In this document: positions 7,601-15,559 of the stretch, in pieces
Position numbering within the stretch: position 1 is the stretch's first letter
Layout: the number at the start of each line of letters is the position of its first letter
Source: Clostridiales bacterium
GTDB lineage: Bacteria > Bacillota > Clostridia > Oscillospirales > Oscillospiraceae
Direction of reading: 5' to 3'
DNA length: 17,545 nt
Assembly: GCA_018374635.1 (NCBI GenBank)
Contig: JAHAEW010000069.1
Span: 1-17,545, forward strand
Program-made: the position numbers and the translations under genes
The notes under the pieces: generated by a model
The model's database searches: none
What the model saw: only the letters and a program-made list of their open reading frames with translations
Told to the model about the DNA's origin: nothing

Positions 7601-10600
7601 CATCAAACGGGCGGCGCTGTCTATTGAGGACCCCAATTTTATGCGCCTCTATTATGACCTGACCGGCTTTCACAACAGCCTCCACCAGACCGTGTTGGAG
7701 GAGACCTATGCAGCCCTGACGGAACCGGCCCAGCCGAACTTGTCCGGTCAGCCGGTGTCCCGCGACGGCGATACCATCACCATCGGGGCCGGGGAGCCAA
7801 CCTATGAAGTAGACCTTGCGGTTTCTGACGAGGAATGGACAGAGATACAGGAGGCCATCCCGGAAAATCAGCTTGAGCCGGAGGTTGTGACCATCGACGG
7901 CCAGCCCCGCGACCCGCTGGCCTCCGCATACGGCGCAGGGGATTTTGTCTATCTGGAGGATAAGGAGTACAAGATCACCTCCCTGGAACGGGGACAGGTG
8001 GAGCTTCTGGACCCCACGCTGGCCTATCCCGTCTACCGGACAGAGACACGGGCGGATTTTGAACGGCTGCTGCGGCAGGACCAGCGCAACGGCGCAATTA
8101 CCGAGTTCCTGCCCGCTGATTTGGAGCGGTTCGACCAGGACTTGCGGGAGGTGCTGGCCTCCGGCCTGCTGACAGACCGGGACAAGGACTATGTTTCCCA
8201 ATGGCTGCGGAACGGCGAGGGCAACACCAAGCTCTCCCAGCGCCTCTCCGCGCAGTTCGCGGGCCGGGTGGAGACCATGGACCTTGTGACCGGCGAGGCG
8301 GCGGACTACCGGACAACCACCACCGGCATGGAAGCAGAGATCATCCGGGACGATGACAAGATACTTGCCACCGTCTCCGCCTCCTGGAAAGAGCTGGCCG
8401 CCGTCCTCCGCGCCCTGTATCAACAGGAGCTGGACGGCTTTTCCCATACGCCGGTCCAGCGGGAGGCGGTGCGTCTGACGGGCACCCCGGCCTATCAGGT
8501 GGGCGACCATGTGGTACTGCCCGCGCCCGACCAGGAGATCAGCGGCACCATCGGCTATATCGGGGCGCAGGAGGTCCGCATTGATACCGGCCCTTACGCA
8601 TGGAGCCAGCAGATGGTCAGCCGCAGTCAATTCGAGGAGTGGCTGCGGCAGGACGAGCGCAACGCGGAACTGTTCCAGCCGGAGGTCCGGGAGACGGAGA
8701 GACCGGCGTACACCACGCAGACCACCGCTGTCTATCCAGGGGATAAAAACCACCTGCCCTATGACGTTGTGGTGCAGACCATCCGCACCGGCGAACCGGA
8801 GCGGCCAGGGCCGGGTCCCTCCATGCCTCCGGCTGGCAACTTCCACATCACAGACGACCATTTGGGTGAGGGCGGGCCGAAGGAGAAGTACCGGAGGAAT
8901 GTGGAGGCCATCCGCACCCTGAAAGCGATTGAGCTGGAGGGGCGCGGCGCAACGGAAGCGGAACAGGAAGTCCTCTCCCGCTATGTGGGCTGGGGCGGTC
9001 TGCCCCAAGTCTTTGACCAGGACAAGGAGGACTGGCACACAGAATACGCGGAGCTGAAGGGGCTGCTGGACGAGAGCGAATACGCCGCCGCCCGGTCCTC
9101 CACCCTGAACGCCCACTATACCAGTCCCACCGTTATCAAGGCAGTCTATGAGGCCCTGGGTAATTTCGGCTTCCAGAAAGGCAATATTCTGGAACCCTCC
9201 TGCGGCGTCGGCAACTTCTTCGGCCTGCTGCCGGAGGCTATGGCGGGCAGTCAGCTCTACGGCGTGGAGCTGGACAGCATCACCGGGCGCATCGCGTCCC
9301 TCCTCTATCCAGAGGCCCGGATCGCCGTGCGCGGGTTTGAAAAGGTACACTTTCCAAACAGCTTTTTTGATGTGGCAGTCGGCAACGTGCCCTTTGGACA
9401 GTACCCGGTCAATGACCCGGCCTACAACAAGCTGGGCTTCCACATCCATAACTATTTCTTTGCCAAGGCGCTGGACCAGGTGCGTCCGGGCGGCATTGTG
9501 GCGCTTCTCACCTCCCGTTATACCCTGGACGCAAAGGACGAGAAGGTACGCCGGTATCTGGCGCAGCGGGCCGAGCTGCTGGGGGCTGTCCGCCTGCCCA
9601 ACAATGCGTTCAAGGCCAACGCCGGGACGGAAGTAGTCTCCGACATCATCTTCCTGCAAAAGCGGGACCACCTCATCGACATTGTGCCGGACTGGGTGCG
9701 GACCCGTGAGACGGCGGAGGGCTTCACCATCAACCACTATTTCACAGCGCACCCGGAGATGGTACTGGGGCGGGCCGCTTCGGAGAGCACCCAGTATGGG
9801 CACCAGGACTATACCGTGCTCCCCATCGAGGGCGCGGACCTTGCCCAGCAGCTCCATGAAGCGGTGGGGCGCATCCACGGCCAAATCCCGGAAGTGGAGG
9901 TGCCGGAACTGGGCGATGAGGAAGAACCCGTATCGGAGGCCGCCATCCCCGCAGACCCCAATGTGAAGAACTACTCCTACACCGTGGTGGACGGCGAGGT
10001 GTACTTCCGGGAGAACAGCATCATGGTAAAGCCCCGGCTGAACGCCACCGCCACGGCCCGCGTGATCGGCATGGTGGAACTGCGGGATTGCGTCAACCGC
10101 TTGATCGACCTGCAAATGGACGACGCGGACGCGCTCTCCATTCAGGCCGAGCAGAAAAAGCTCAACACCCTCTATGACGCCTTCACCGCCCGCTTCGGCC
10201 TTATCAGCAACCGGGGCAACGAGCTGGCCTTTTCAGACGATAACTCCTACTACCTGTTATCTTCTTTGGAAGTGCTGGACGAGGACGGCAATCTCCAGCG
10301 CAAGGCGGATATGTTCACCAAGCGGACCATCCAGCCCCACCGGGCTGTTACCCATGTGGACACCGCTTCCGAGGCCCTGGCCGTCTCTATCTCAGAAAAG
10401 GCGCGGGTAGACATGCCCTACATGGCCCAGCTCACCGGCAAAACTGAGGCGGAGCTGGCCGCCGAGCTGCGGGGCGTCATTTTCCGCGTCCCCAATGAGA
10501 CGGACGGCGTGGGCGGTCCCCAGTACGCGGCGGCAGACGAATACCTCTCCGGCAACGTCCGGCAGAAGCTGGCGGAGGCGCAGAGGGCGGCGGACGCGGA

Positions 10601-13600
10601 CCCCATGTATCAAGATAACGTGGAGGCGCTGCGGCAGGCGCTCCCCAAGGATCTGGACGCCTCCGAGATCGACCTGCGCCTGGGCGCGACGTGGATCGAC
10701 CAGAAGTATATCCAGCAGTTCATGTATGAGACCTTGCAGACGCCGAGGTATCTGCAAGGGAGAATACGGGTCCTGTATTCCCAGTTTACAGTGGAGTGGT
10801 CTGTCACCAGCAAGACCGCCATCCCCTATGACGATGTGGCGGCCTACATGAACTTCGGCACAGAGCGGGCCAGCGCCTACCGCATCCTGGAGGACACCCT
10901 GAACCTGCGGGATGTCCGCATTTACGATACCATCCGGGACGGCGACACGGAGTGCCGGGTGCTCAACCAGAAGGAGACCACCCTGGCCCAGCAGAAGCAG
11001 CAGGCCCTCAAGGACGCTTTCAAGGACTGGATTTGGAAGGACCCCCAGCGCCGTCAGGAGCTGGTCCGTTCCTACAATGACCGCTTCAACGCCATTCGGC
11101 CCCGTGAGTACGATGGGAAGCACATCGTATTTACCGGCATGAACCCGGAAATCACCCTGCGGGAGCACCAGCGCAACGCGATTGCCCACATTCTCTACGG
11201 AAAGAACACCCTTCTGGCCCATGAGGTGGGCGCGGGCAAGACCTTTGAGATGGTGGCCGCCGCCATGGAGAGCAAGCGGCTTGGCCTGTGCCGCAAGTCC
11301 CTCTTTGCCGTCCCCAACCATCTGGTGGAACAGTGGGCCTCCGAGTTCCTGTGCCTCTATCCCGCCGCAAACATTCTTGTCACCACAAAAAAGGATTTTG
11401 AGGCCCGCAACCGGAAACGGTTCTGTGCCAAAATTGCCACAGGCGACTACGACGCCGTGATAATGGGACACTCCCAGTTCGAGAGGCTGCCGGTCTCCAT
11501 GGAGCGGCGGGAGCGGCTGATTCAGGAGCAGATTGCGGAGATCGAGGACGGCATTGCAGAACTGGAGGCCAGCGGTGCGGAGCGGTACACCATCAAGCAG
11601 TTGGAGCGGATGAAAAAATCCCTGACTGTGCGCTTGGAGAAGCTCCACACCACCGCCCGGAAGGACAGCGTTGTGACCTTTGAGCAGCTTGGCGTGGACC
11701 GCCTCTTTGTAGACGAGGCGCACAGCTATAAAAACCTGTTCCTCTACACCAAAATGCGCAACGTGGCGGGCCTTTCCACCAGCGATGCACAGAAGTCCAG
11801 CGATATGCTGCTGAAATGCCGGTACATCAACGAAATCACAGGCGGCAAGGGCGTGGTGTTCGCTACCGGCACCCCGGTTTCCAACAGCATGACCGAGCTT
11901 TACACCATGCAGCGGTATCTTCAGGTAGACCTCCTGGAAAAGACCCACCTGAGCCACTTTGACAACTGGGCCTCCATTTTCGGGGAGACGGTGACGGCCA
12001 TTGAGCTGGCCCCGGAGGGCACCGGCTACCGGGCACGGACCCGGTTCGCCCGCTTCTTCAACTTGCCAGAGCTCATGTCCATGTTCAAGGAGACGGCGGA
12101 CATCAAGACCGCCGACCAGCTCAACCTCCCCACCCCCAAGGCAGTCTACCATGTGGAGAAGGCCGAACCATCCGAGCATCAAAAGGCCATGGTGCAGGAC
12201 CTTTCTGAGCGGGCCTCAAAGGTACATGCGGGGATCGACCCTCACATCGACAACATGCTCAAGATCACGTCGGACGGGCGCAAGCTGGGCCTGGACCAGC
12301 GGCTTATCAACCCCATGCTCCCGGACAACCCCGACAGCAAGGTAAACATGTGCGTGAACAACATCCTCCGCATCTGGCGGGAGGGGCAGGCGGACAGGCT
12401 GACCCAGCTTGTGTTCTGCGATATTTCCACGCCCAAGTCCAAAGCCGCTGCCCAGCGGGACAGGAGCGCGATGGCGGTGGGAGATAAAATAGTGGGAGGC
12501 GCAGACCTCCACGCGCTGGTGGACACCCTGGACGATGTAAAGCCGGACGCACCCTTTTCCGTCTATGAGGACATTCGGGACAAGCTGATTGCCGGAGGCG
12601 TCCCCGCCCATGAGATCGCCTTTATCCACGACGCCAACACCGACGCCCGCAAGAAGGAGCTGTTTTCCAAGGTCCGGCGCGGTCAGGTCCGGGTGCTCAT
12701 GGGTAGCACCTTCAAAATGGGCGCGGGTATGAACGTCCAGGACCGGCTTATCGCTCTGCACGATCTGGACTGTCCCTGGCGGCCCGGAGACCTGGAACAG
12801 CGCAAGGGCCGTATCGTCCGCCAGGGCAACCAGAACCAGGAAGTGCATATCTACCGCTATGTCACTGAGGGCACCTTCGATTCCTACTTGTGGCAGACGG
12901 TGGAGAACAAGCAGAAATTCATTTCTCAGATCATGACCTCCAAATCCCCGGTGCGCTCCTGCGAGGACGTGGACGAGACCGCCCTTTCCTATGCGGAGAT
13001 CAAGGCCCTGTGCGCTGGCAATCCCCTCATCCGGGAGAAGATGGACCTGGACATTGACGTGTCCCGCCTGCGCATCCTGAAAGCGGACCATCAGAGCAAG
13101 CAGTTCCAGATGGAGGACAATGTGCTGCGCCATTTCCCGGAGCAGATTAAGGAGTGCGAGGGCTTTATCGCCGGATTTCAGAAGGATATGGAGACCCTGG
13201 CCGCCCATCCCCATCCCATCGTCACCAGGGGCGGTGAGGACGGCAAGGCGGTAGAGGTAGAAAAGGGCTTCGCGGGGATGGTGGTCCGGGGCGACACCCT
13301 GACCGACAAGGACAACGCGGGTGCGGCCCTTTTGGGGACCTGCAAGGAGGTCAAGACCCCGGAGCTGACGGAGATCGGCAGTTACCGGGGCTTTACCATG
13401 TTCCTGTCCGTGGAGAATTTCGGCAGCGACTTCATTCTGACCTTAAAGGGGGAAATGTCCCACCGGACCAAGCTGGGCCTTGACGCCAGGGGCAACCTGC
13501 TCCGTATTGACAACACCCTTGCCGATATGCACAGCCGCATGTCCAGCGGCCCACCTGTAGGGGCGATTTTTTCAGAGAAAATATTGCTTAAAGTATCACT

Positions 13601-13841
13601 CCGAACCGTCTCCTCTATCGACACGGAAGCCTTATTTTTTCTGCCTTTAATGCTACATTCAACAGCATTGTGCTCCCCTGACAGCAGGTTTAGCTCCCAC
13701 CGAAAATGGTCGTTTGTGATTGGAATTACTCGGTCTACTACTTTGTCCAGTAGCATCTCATCCAGCTTAGGCTGTGTAAAATCAATGAGGCAGTTCAGCG
13801 TGTCTCTGATCTTTTCAACATTCAATACAGGTTGCTTTTGA
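4659..13841 (+). CDS. Giant DNA methyltransferase-SNF2 helicase (DarB-like), 3' end replaced by foreign DNA
   Basis: The open frame encodes 3060 residues; about 2960 are native. ATG 4659 is chosen over TTG 4653 because GAAGGGAGG ends at 4650. Residues about 1-255 resemble an ArdC-type N-terminal domain. Residues 259-378 form a low-complexity Gly/Ala/Asp/Pro/Arg linker exactly where tnpV is overprinted. Several polyvalent-protein modules follow, two of them duplicated (about 414-531 and 715-817; 1091-1154 and 1279-1342). The methyltransferase has EPSCGVGNFFG at 1512 and the N6-adenine-type NVPF at 1576. The helicase has GAGKT (Lys2194), DEAH (from 2352), ATGTPVSNS (from 2402) and QRKGRIVRQGNQ (from 2714). 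Methylation plus dsDNA translocation recalls the phage P1 antirestriction protein DarB; an antirestriction role is inferred. After about residue 2963 the frame enters recombinase DNA in antisense and adds some 97 unrelated residues, so the normal C-terminus is lost. Confidence 0.88.
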   Translation: MANSAQFYEQMAARTAEQITGSYQEWTAFLATAARLYKYPYHEQLMIYAQRPEATACAEYDFWNKRMRRYVRRGSRGIALVDSSGEKPSLRYVFDVADTGGGDNARRPYLWRLQDEHMNTVLRALEARYEVSGADGLEYQLELVADRLVKDYWADHQRDILGIIEDSFLEEYDDYNVWASFRNAASTSITYTLMSRCGIDPEQYFGHEDFLSVFDWNTPAAVSALGTAVSEVSEQVLRHIEVTIKRYEREKITERSQNHGEQADLYTERGLSDPGPEADRGAGGGTPGQVREDAQAVSEGAPAHPVSEAGAGGEAVPTPAGDRRDGPPEAVRDDAADGKGGGRDGGAESSRPDEVGGADEHPESAGGGDHPERTGIQLTGQEQQLTLFPSEQEQRQSIAEAESVETPSAFSISDVEWDAELRRGSGNLDGKLRIYALFLGMPDTRATIAFLKQEYGSFYSHSQTYRDGSHGTVIYTAKGIEFRRYQPSGSIHVPWSRAAARLKELASAQDYFTPVEQGRWDAIVRGFQQRGEPLPPPVPRAPYPPPMQPEQLTLDALTTPPAAETVSPPPASPPPFHEKYLPEILRHEDGSATWEALTRFFSAHPEEHLRVSYLRLRFGEVLHQYPASDGTSIGFRGFPDQFHVWEGNYLNPTAITRLTWGEVCLLAEKEIARDTEQAIPAHEAEAGADEARTPDSPEVPPQPEIPTPDRHGALTQADIDAALRDWNGDMESKRAVVRYMKEHGREKDTAAWLQQEYGDNLPAFPVTADGAAGDVPWPKVQRRIAQLIQRDEFFTEQERDEFEDIDPVEIRERLAERGIVDGKVVDPEKLGSDPFIRQVMADVERATGTDASETYTTKGGHTYRPGDALDSHTDENDPVIRLVIDHVDEEHVWYTTPDMPERGVAEMFRPLFETYLDNGVFQPASAPEIVKVPELGPSPTVREIYEHYLPIVREKVLSDQAYRNAVQNSDRENAMLEGAEAIKRAALSIEDPNFMRLYYDLTGFHNSLHQTVLEETYAALTEPAQPNLSGQPVSRDGDTITIGAGEPTYEVDLAVSDEEWTEIQEAIPENQLEPEVVTIDGQPRDPLASAYGAGDFVYLEDKEYKITSLERGQVELLDPTLAYPVYRTETRADFERLLRQDQRNGAITEFLPADLERFDQDLREVLASGLLTDRDKDYVSQWLRNGEGNTKLSQRLSAQFAGRVETMDLVTGEAADYRTTTTGMEAEIIRDDDKILATVSASWKELAAVLRALYQQELDGFSHTPVQREAVRLTGTPAYQVGDHVVLPAPDQEISGTIGYIGAQEVRIDTGPYAWSQQMVSRSQFEEWLRQDERNAELFQPEVRETERPAYTTQTTAVYPGDKNHLPYDVVVQTIRTGEPERPGPGPSMPPAGNFHITDDHLGEGGPKEKYRRNVEAIRTLKAIELEGRGATEAEQEVLSRYVGWGGLPQVFDQDKEDWHTEYAELKGLLDESEYAAARSSTLNAHYTSPTVIKAVYEALGNFGFQKGNILEPSCGVGNFFGLLPEAMAGSQLYGVELDSITGRIASLLYPEARIAVRGFEKVHFPNSFFDVAVGNVPFGQYPVNDPAYNKLGFHIHNYFFAKALDQVRPGGIVALLTSRYTLDAKDEKVRRYLAQRAELLGAVRLPNNAFKANAGTEVVSDIIFLQKRDHLIDIVPDWVRTRETAEGFTINHYFTAHPEMVLGRAASESTQYGHQDYTVLPIEGADLAQQLHEAVGRIHGQIPEVEVPELGDEEEPVSEAAIPADPNVKNYSYTVVDGEVYFRENSIMVKPRLNATATARVIGMVELRDCVNRLIDLQMDDADALSIQAEQKKLNTLYDAFTARFGLISNRGNELAFSDDNSYYLLSSLEVLDEDGNLQRKADMFTKRTIQPHRAVTHVDTASEALAVSISEKARVDMPYMAQLTGKTEAELAAELRGVIFRVPNETDGVGGPQYAAADEYLSGNVRQKLAEAQRAADADPMYQDNVEALRQALPKDLDASEIDLRLGATWIDQKYIQQFMYETLQTPRYLQGRIRVLYSQFTVEWSVTSKTAIPYDDVAAYMNFGTERASAYRILEDTLNLRDVRIYDTIRDGDTECRVLNQKETTLAQQKQQALKDAFKDWIWKDPQRRQELVRSYNDRFNAIRPREYDGKHIVFTGMNPEITLREHQRNAIAHILYGKNTLLAHEVGAGKTFEMVAAAMESKRLGLCRKSLFAVPNHLVEQWASEFLCLYPAANILVTTKKDFEARNRKRFCAKIATGDYDAVIMGHSQFERLPVSMERRERLIQEQIAEIEDGIAELEASGAERYTIKQLERMKKSLTVRLEKLHTTARKDSVVTFEQLGVDRLFVDEAHSYKNLFLYTKMRNVAGLSTSDAQKSSDMLLKCRYINEITGGKGVVFATGTPVSNSMTELYTMQRYLQVDLLEKTHLSHFDNWASIFGETVTAIELAPEGTGYRARTRFARFFNLPELMSMFKETADIKTADQLNLPTPKAVYHVEKAEPSEHQKAMVQDLSERASKVHAGIDPHIDNMLKITSDGRKLGLDQRLINPMLPDNPDSKVNMCVNNILRIWREGQADRLTQLVFCDISTPKSKAAAQRDRSAMAVGDKIVGGADLHALVDTLDDVKPDAPFSVYEDIRDKLIAGGVPAHEIAFIHDANTDARKKELFSKVRRGQVRVLMGSTFKMGAGMNVQDRLIALHDLDCPWRPGDLEQRKGRIVRQGNQNQEVHIYRYVTEGTFDSYLWQTVENKQKFISQIMTSKSPVRSCEDVDETALSYAEIKALCAGNPLIREKMDLDIDVSRLRILKADHQSKQFQMEDNVLRHFPEQIKECEGFIAGFQKDMETLAAHPHPIVTRGGEDGKAVEVEKGFAGMVVRGDTLTDKDNAGAALLGTCKEVKTPELTEIGSYRGFTMFLSVENFGSDFILTLKGEMSHRTKLGLDARGNLLRIDNTLADMHSRMSSGPPVGAIFSEKILLKVSLRTVSSIDTEALFFLPLMLHSTALCSPDSRFSSHRKWSFVIGITRSTTLSSSISSSLGCVKSMRQFSVSLIFSTFNTGCF
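5434..5793 (+). CDS. tnpV: TnpV-like transposon protein, overprinted in the helicase gene
   Basis: A 119-residue protein read in the +1 frame relative to the helicase. It has its own strong ribosome site, AAAGGAG at 5419-5425, 8 bases before the ATG. The start MENKLTYTQNGDYLIPDL, then LGKYGRMRRQYLKEHRP, and the end AEETILNELVFS match the TnpV family (named from Tn4451). Nearly all its codons end in G or C, as expected for a real gene in this GC-rich element, whereas the helicase frame here gives repeat-like, low-complexity protein. TnpV has been described as a small excisionase-like or accessory transposon protein; its function is not firmly known to me. It ends in TAA at 5791-5793 while the helicase frame continues, so both proteins can be made from one mRNA. 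Confidence 0.85.
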   Translation: MENKLTYTQNGDYLIPDLKLTEEPEAAPLGKYGRMRRQYLKEHRPILFQKLVLEEKLYPHLRETDETAHRRLSEMMPQMAKEAGVTEALKAADPMKWAGLMNTLKAQAEETILNELVFS

Positions 13842-15268
13842 ACAGGTACGGTAGTTCTTTGACTCTCTATTGCTTGAAGCTGCTCGGCAATCTCAGACTT
13901 TTGGCTCATAAATTCTTCTTTTGAGAGTTCTCCATCCGCTCTCATTTCGATTAGATTTTGCAGCCGAGTTTTCAGCTTTTGAGCACGAGCCTCTAGTCTC
14001 TTATGCTCTTGATGCTCCTCTTGATGTGATTCCTTCCCACACTGAGCAAGTATCTTGCATACCTCTATGACTGCGGCCCGGCGGTCTATCCATACATTTT
14101 CCAGAACCGTCTTTGCCATAAGATCCAGTTTCCAATCGCAGATAGAGCGGATTTGGCAGGTGTGCTCATCTGTCAATCCATTGTCCATCATATATTGCAA
14201 AGACGCCCCATTTCGATGGCTGTAGCATTGGTATCCGTAGACCTCTTTCCCGTCCCTTTTATTCGTTCTCCAGTGAAACCGCTGGAATGAGCACCCACAT
14301 GAGCACCGCAGCTTTTTAGACCATAAAAATTTCGATGGGTTACGACCGAACTTACGTGCCCCTCCACCTAACTGCGGCATAGACTGAATTCTACTTTCAC
14401 GAATTTCCGCGCAACGATTCCAATCCTCCTCTGAGATAATCGCTGGGAAGTCGCCTTTGATAAGCGTGTGCTGACTGGTATCATGGTTTGTGATGCGCCG
14501 ATGCTCCAAGAAATCCACCGTCACAGATTTATTGTAACCGATGTAGCCCTTATATGTTGCATTTTTTAGAATGCGCCCCACCTTGCTACAATCCCACTTT
14601 ACTTCACCACGTCCGTTCTGGCAACCACGTCTCGTCAATTCATTGACTATCGCCTTTTCGCCATATCCATCCAAGTACATGGAATAAATCAGTCTAATGA
14701 TTTCTGCCTGTGGCTCATTGATGACGTAGGTACTTCCTACCCGGTCATATCCTATGATATTCCCTGTACCATACAAGACCCCATTTTGACGGCTGATGGC
14801 CTGCCCGGCCAACACTCGTTCGGAGATTTTGCGACTCTCCTCCTGGGCCAGCGTCGCCATGATAGTAAGGCGAAGCTCCCCGTCTCCATCCAGAGTCCAA
14901 ATATTATCCTCTACAAAATATACTTCTATGTCGAGCTTCTTTAGTTCACGTACAGATACCAGCGCATCAACGGTATTGCGTGCAAAGCGGCACACTTCAC
15001 GGGTCACGATTAGGTCAAATTTCCCTTGCCTTGCGTCCTCCAGCATCTTCATAAAAGCAGGGCGCTTTTTTGCTTGCGTGCCTGTAATTCCTTCATCAAT
15101 ATATCGATCCACCACTGTCCAATTAGGATGATAGCGCTCCTGGTCATCGTACCATTGCATCTGATTTTTCAGGGCTGCAAGCTGGGCCTCATGTTCCGTG
15201 GAGACCCGCCCATAGAAAACCATTTTTCGCGGCCGGTTGCGGTCTAGCGTCTTGAATACTGATTTCAT
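13382..15268 (-). CDS. Large serine recombinase (TnpX/TndX type)
   Basis: The frame gives 628 residues; about the first 570 are native. ATG 15268 has GGAGGTGA (15281-15274) upstream; a TTG at 15283 sits too close to it. Residues 15-160 form a resolvase catalytic domain with YGRVSTEHEAQ (catalytic Ser23), DEGITGTQAKKRP and TREVCRFARN. A recombinase domain follows at about 180-290 (GIIGYDR-like, KVGRILKNATYKGYIGYNKS). A zinc ribbon starts at Cys322 (CSCGCSF), and a coiled coil at about 430-490 (HKRLEARAQKLKTRLQNLIEMRADGELS) follows, the layout of large serine integrases. It should cut and join DNA at short attachment cores with 2-base overhangs. The last 60 or so residues are antisense helicase, so its natural stop lies outside or has been lost. 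It converges on the helicase gene with no terminator between. Confidence 0.9.
   Translation of the reverse strand: MKSVFKTLDRNRPRKMVFYGRVSTEHEAQLAALKNQMQWYDDQERYHPNWTVVDRYIDEGITGTQAKKRPAFMKMLEDARQGKFDLIVTREVCRFARNTVDALVSVRELKKLDIEVYFVEDNIWTLDGDGELRLTIMATLAQEESRKISERVLAGQAISRQNGVLYGTGNIIGYDRVGSTYVINEPQAEIIRLIYSMYLDGYGEKAIVNELTRRGCQNGRGEVKWDCSKVGRILKNATYKGYIGYNKSVTVDFLEHRRITNHDTSQHTLIKGDFPAIISEEDWNRCAEIRESRIQSMPQLGGGARKFGRNPSKFLWSKKLRCSCGCSFQRFHWRTNKRDGKEVYGYQCYSHRNGASLQYMMDNGLTDEHTCQIRSICDWKLDLMAKTVLENVWIDRRAAVIEVCKILAQCGKESHQEEHQEHKRLEARAQKLKTRLQNLIEMRADGELSKEEFMSQKSEIAEQLQAIESQRTTVPVQKQPVLNVEKIRDTLNCLIDFTQPKLDEMLLDKVVDRVIPITNDHFRWELNLLSGEHNAVECSIKGRKNKASVSIEETVRSDTLSNIFSEKIAPTGGPLDMRLCISARVLSIRSRLPLASRPSLVRWDISPFKVRMKSLPKFSTDRNMVKPR
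13541..13570. other. Chimeric junction between ICE helicase and recombinase module
   Basis: Up to about 13,545 the plus strand reads typical helicase C-terminus (LGLDARGNLLRIDNTLADM). From about 13,560 the DNA is AT-richer and reads, on the minus strand, the serine recombinase C-terminus (KASVSIEETVRSD...). Each reading frame crosses into the antisense of the other gene without a stop. The exact base is not resolvable without the other attachment site or an uninterrupted homologue. Confidence 0.8.
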
Positions 15269-15313
15269 ATCAGTCACCTCCAATGCAAAGAATAATCTGC
15301 TCTTGGAGATTTG

Positions 15314-15442
15314 TTAAGGATGCCGAGCTGCCTCTGCGATTTGCAGGGCTTCCTTATAGATGCTACGCGGGATCTCGCCTTTTTCATATAAAACGTGAAT
15401 TAAGCAAACTGCCATTTTATGGTGTAAACGTGTCTGTTCCAA
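15314..15442 (-). CDS. Small 42-residue protein upstream of the recombinase, TTG start
   Basis: It is too short for usual gene calling. Read from TTG 15442 with GGGAGG at 15455-15450, 7 bases away; an in-frame ATG at 15457 overlaps that ribosome site and is less likely. The protein begins MEQTRLHHKMAVCLIHVLYE and ends EALQIAEAARHP. It is predicted to be two helices around a turn (KGEIPRSIY). It lies 45 bases before the recombinase start, in the same orientation, where recombination modules of this kind often carry a small accessory or directionality protein. That role is inferred from position only. Confidence 0.6.
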   Translation of the reverse strand: MEQTRLHHKMAVCLIHVLYEKGEIPRSIYKEALQIAEAARHP

Positions 15443-15478
15443 CGAGGCACCTCCCATAAATTCCTGTATCAATAAAAT

Positions 15479-15532
15479 AGCCGCGCCAGAACTGTCGGGC
15501 CGTTATAACACGCGGTGTACTCTGGCGCGGCT
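15479..15532 (-). terminator. Hairpin with T-rich tail in the recombinase leader
   Basis: A perfect 12-base-pair stem, AGCCGCGCCAGA (15479-15490) with TCTGGCGCGGCT (15521-15532), has a 30-base loop containing a small inner ACAC/GTGT stem. On the minus strand it is followed by ATTTTATT, as in an intrinsic terminator, and then 37 bases later by the TTG of the 42-residue ORF. It may be an attenuator for the recombinase operon. Confidence 0.6.
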
Positions 15533-15548
15533 GTCTCCGTGCTTGTTT

Positions 15549-15557
15549 ACTATATCA
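15549..15557 (-). promoter_or_regulatory. Possible extended -10 promoter for the recombinase operon
   Basis: On the minus strand TGATATAGT carries a TATAGT -10 (15554-15549) with the TGn extension. No good -35 is present 17 bases upstream. The expected transcription start, near 15542, is about 10 bases before the hairpin at 15532-15479. Confidence 0.35.
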
Positions 15558-15559
15558 AT

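Larger units (their letters stand above)
488..13555 (+). mobile_element. Fragment of a Clostridial integrative conjugative element
   Basis: A co-directional block of topB remnant, VLP protein, ArdC-like protein, TTRAP and methyltransferase-helicase, with nested tnpV. This is the gene order I associate with Clostridial conjugative transposons. Both outermost genes are truncated and no relaxase, coupling protein or secretion genes lie in the window, so the borders are breakpoints rather than natural element ends. Confidence 0.75.

Noticed and set aside
7563..10115. 850-codon open frame on the minus strand opposite the helicase gene
   Set aside because: It has His/Gly/Leu/Val-rich composition typical of antisense shadows of GC-rich genes, with no domain or ribosome site. 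The plus strand encodes clear methyltransferase-family sequence here.
10392..12182. 596-codon open frame on the minus strand
   Set aside because: It is a shadow of the helicase motifs on the plus strand. Its composition is unlike a folded protein.
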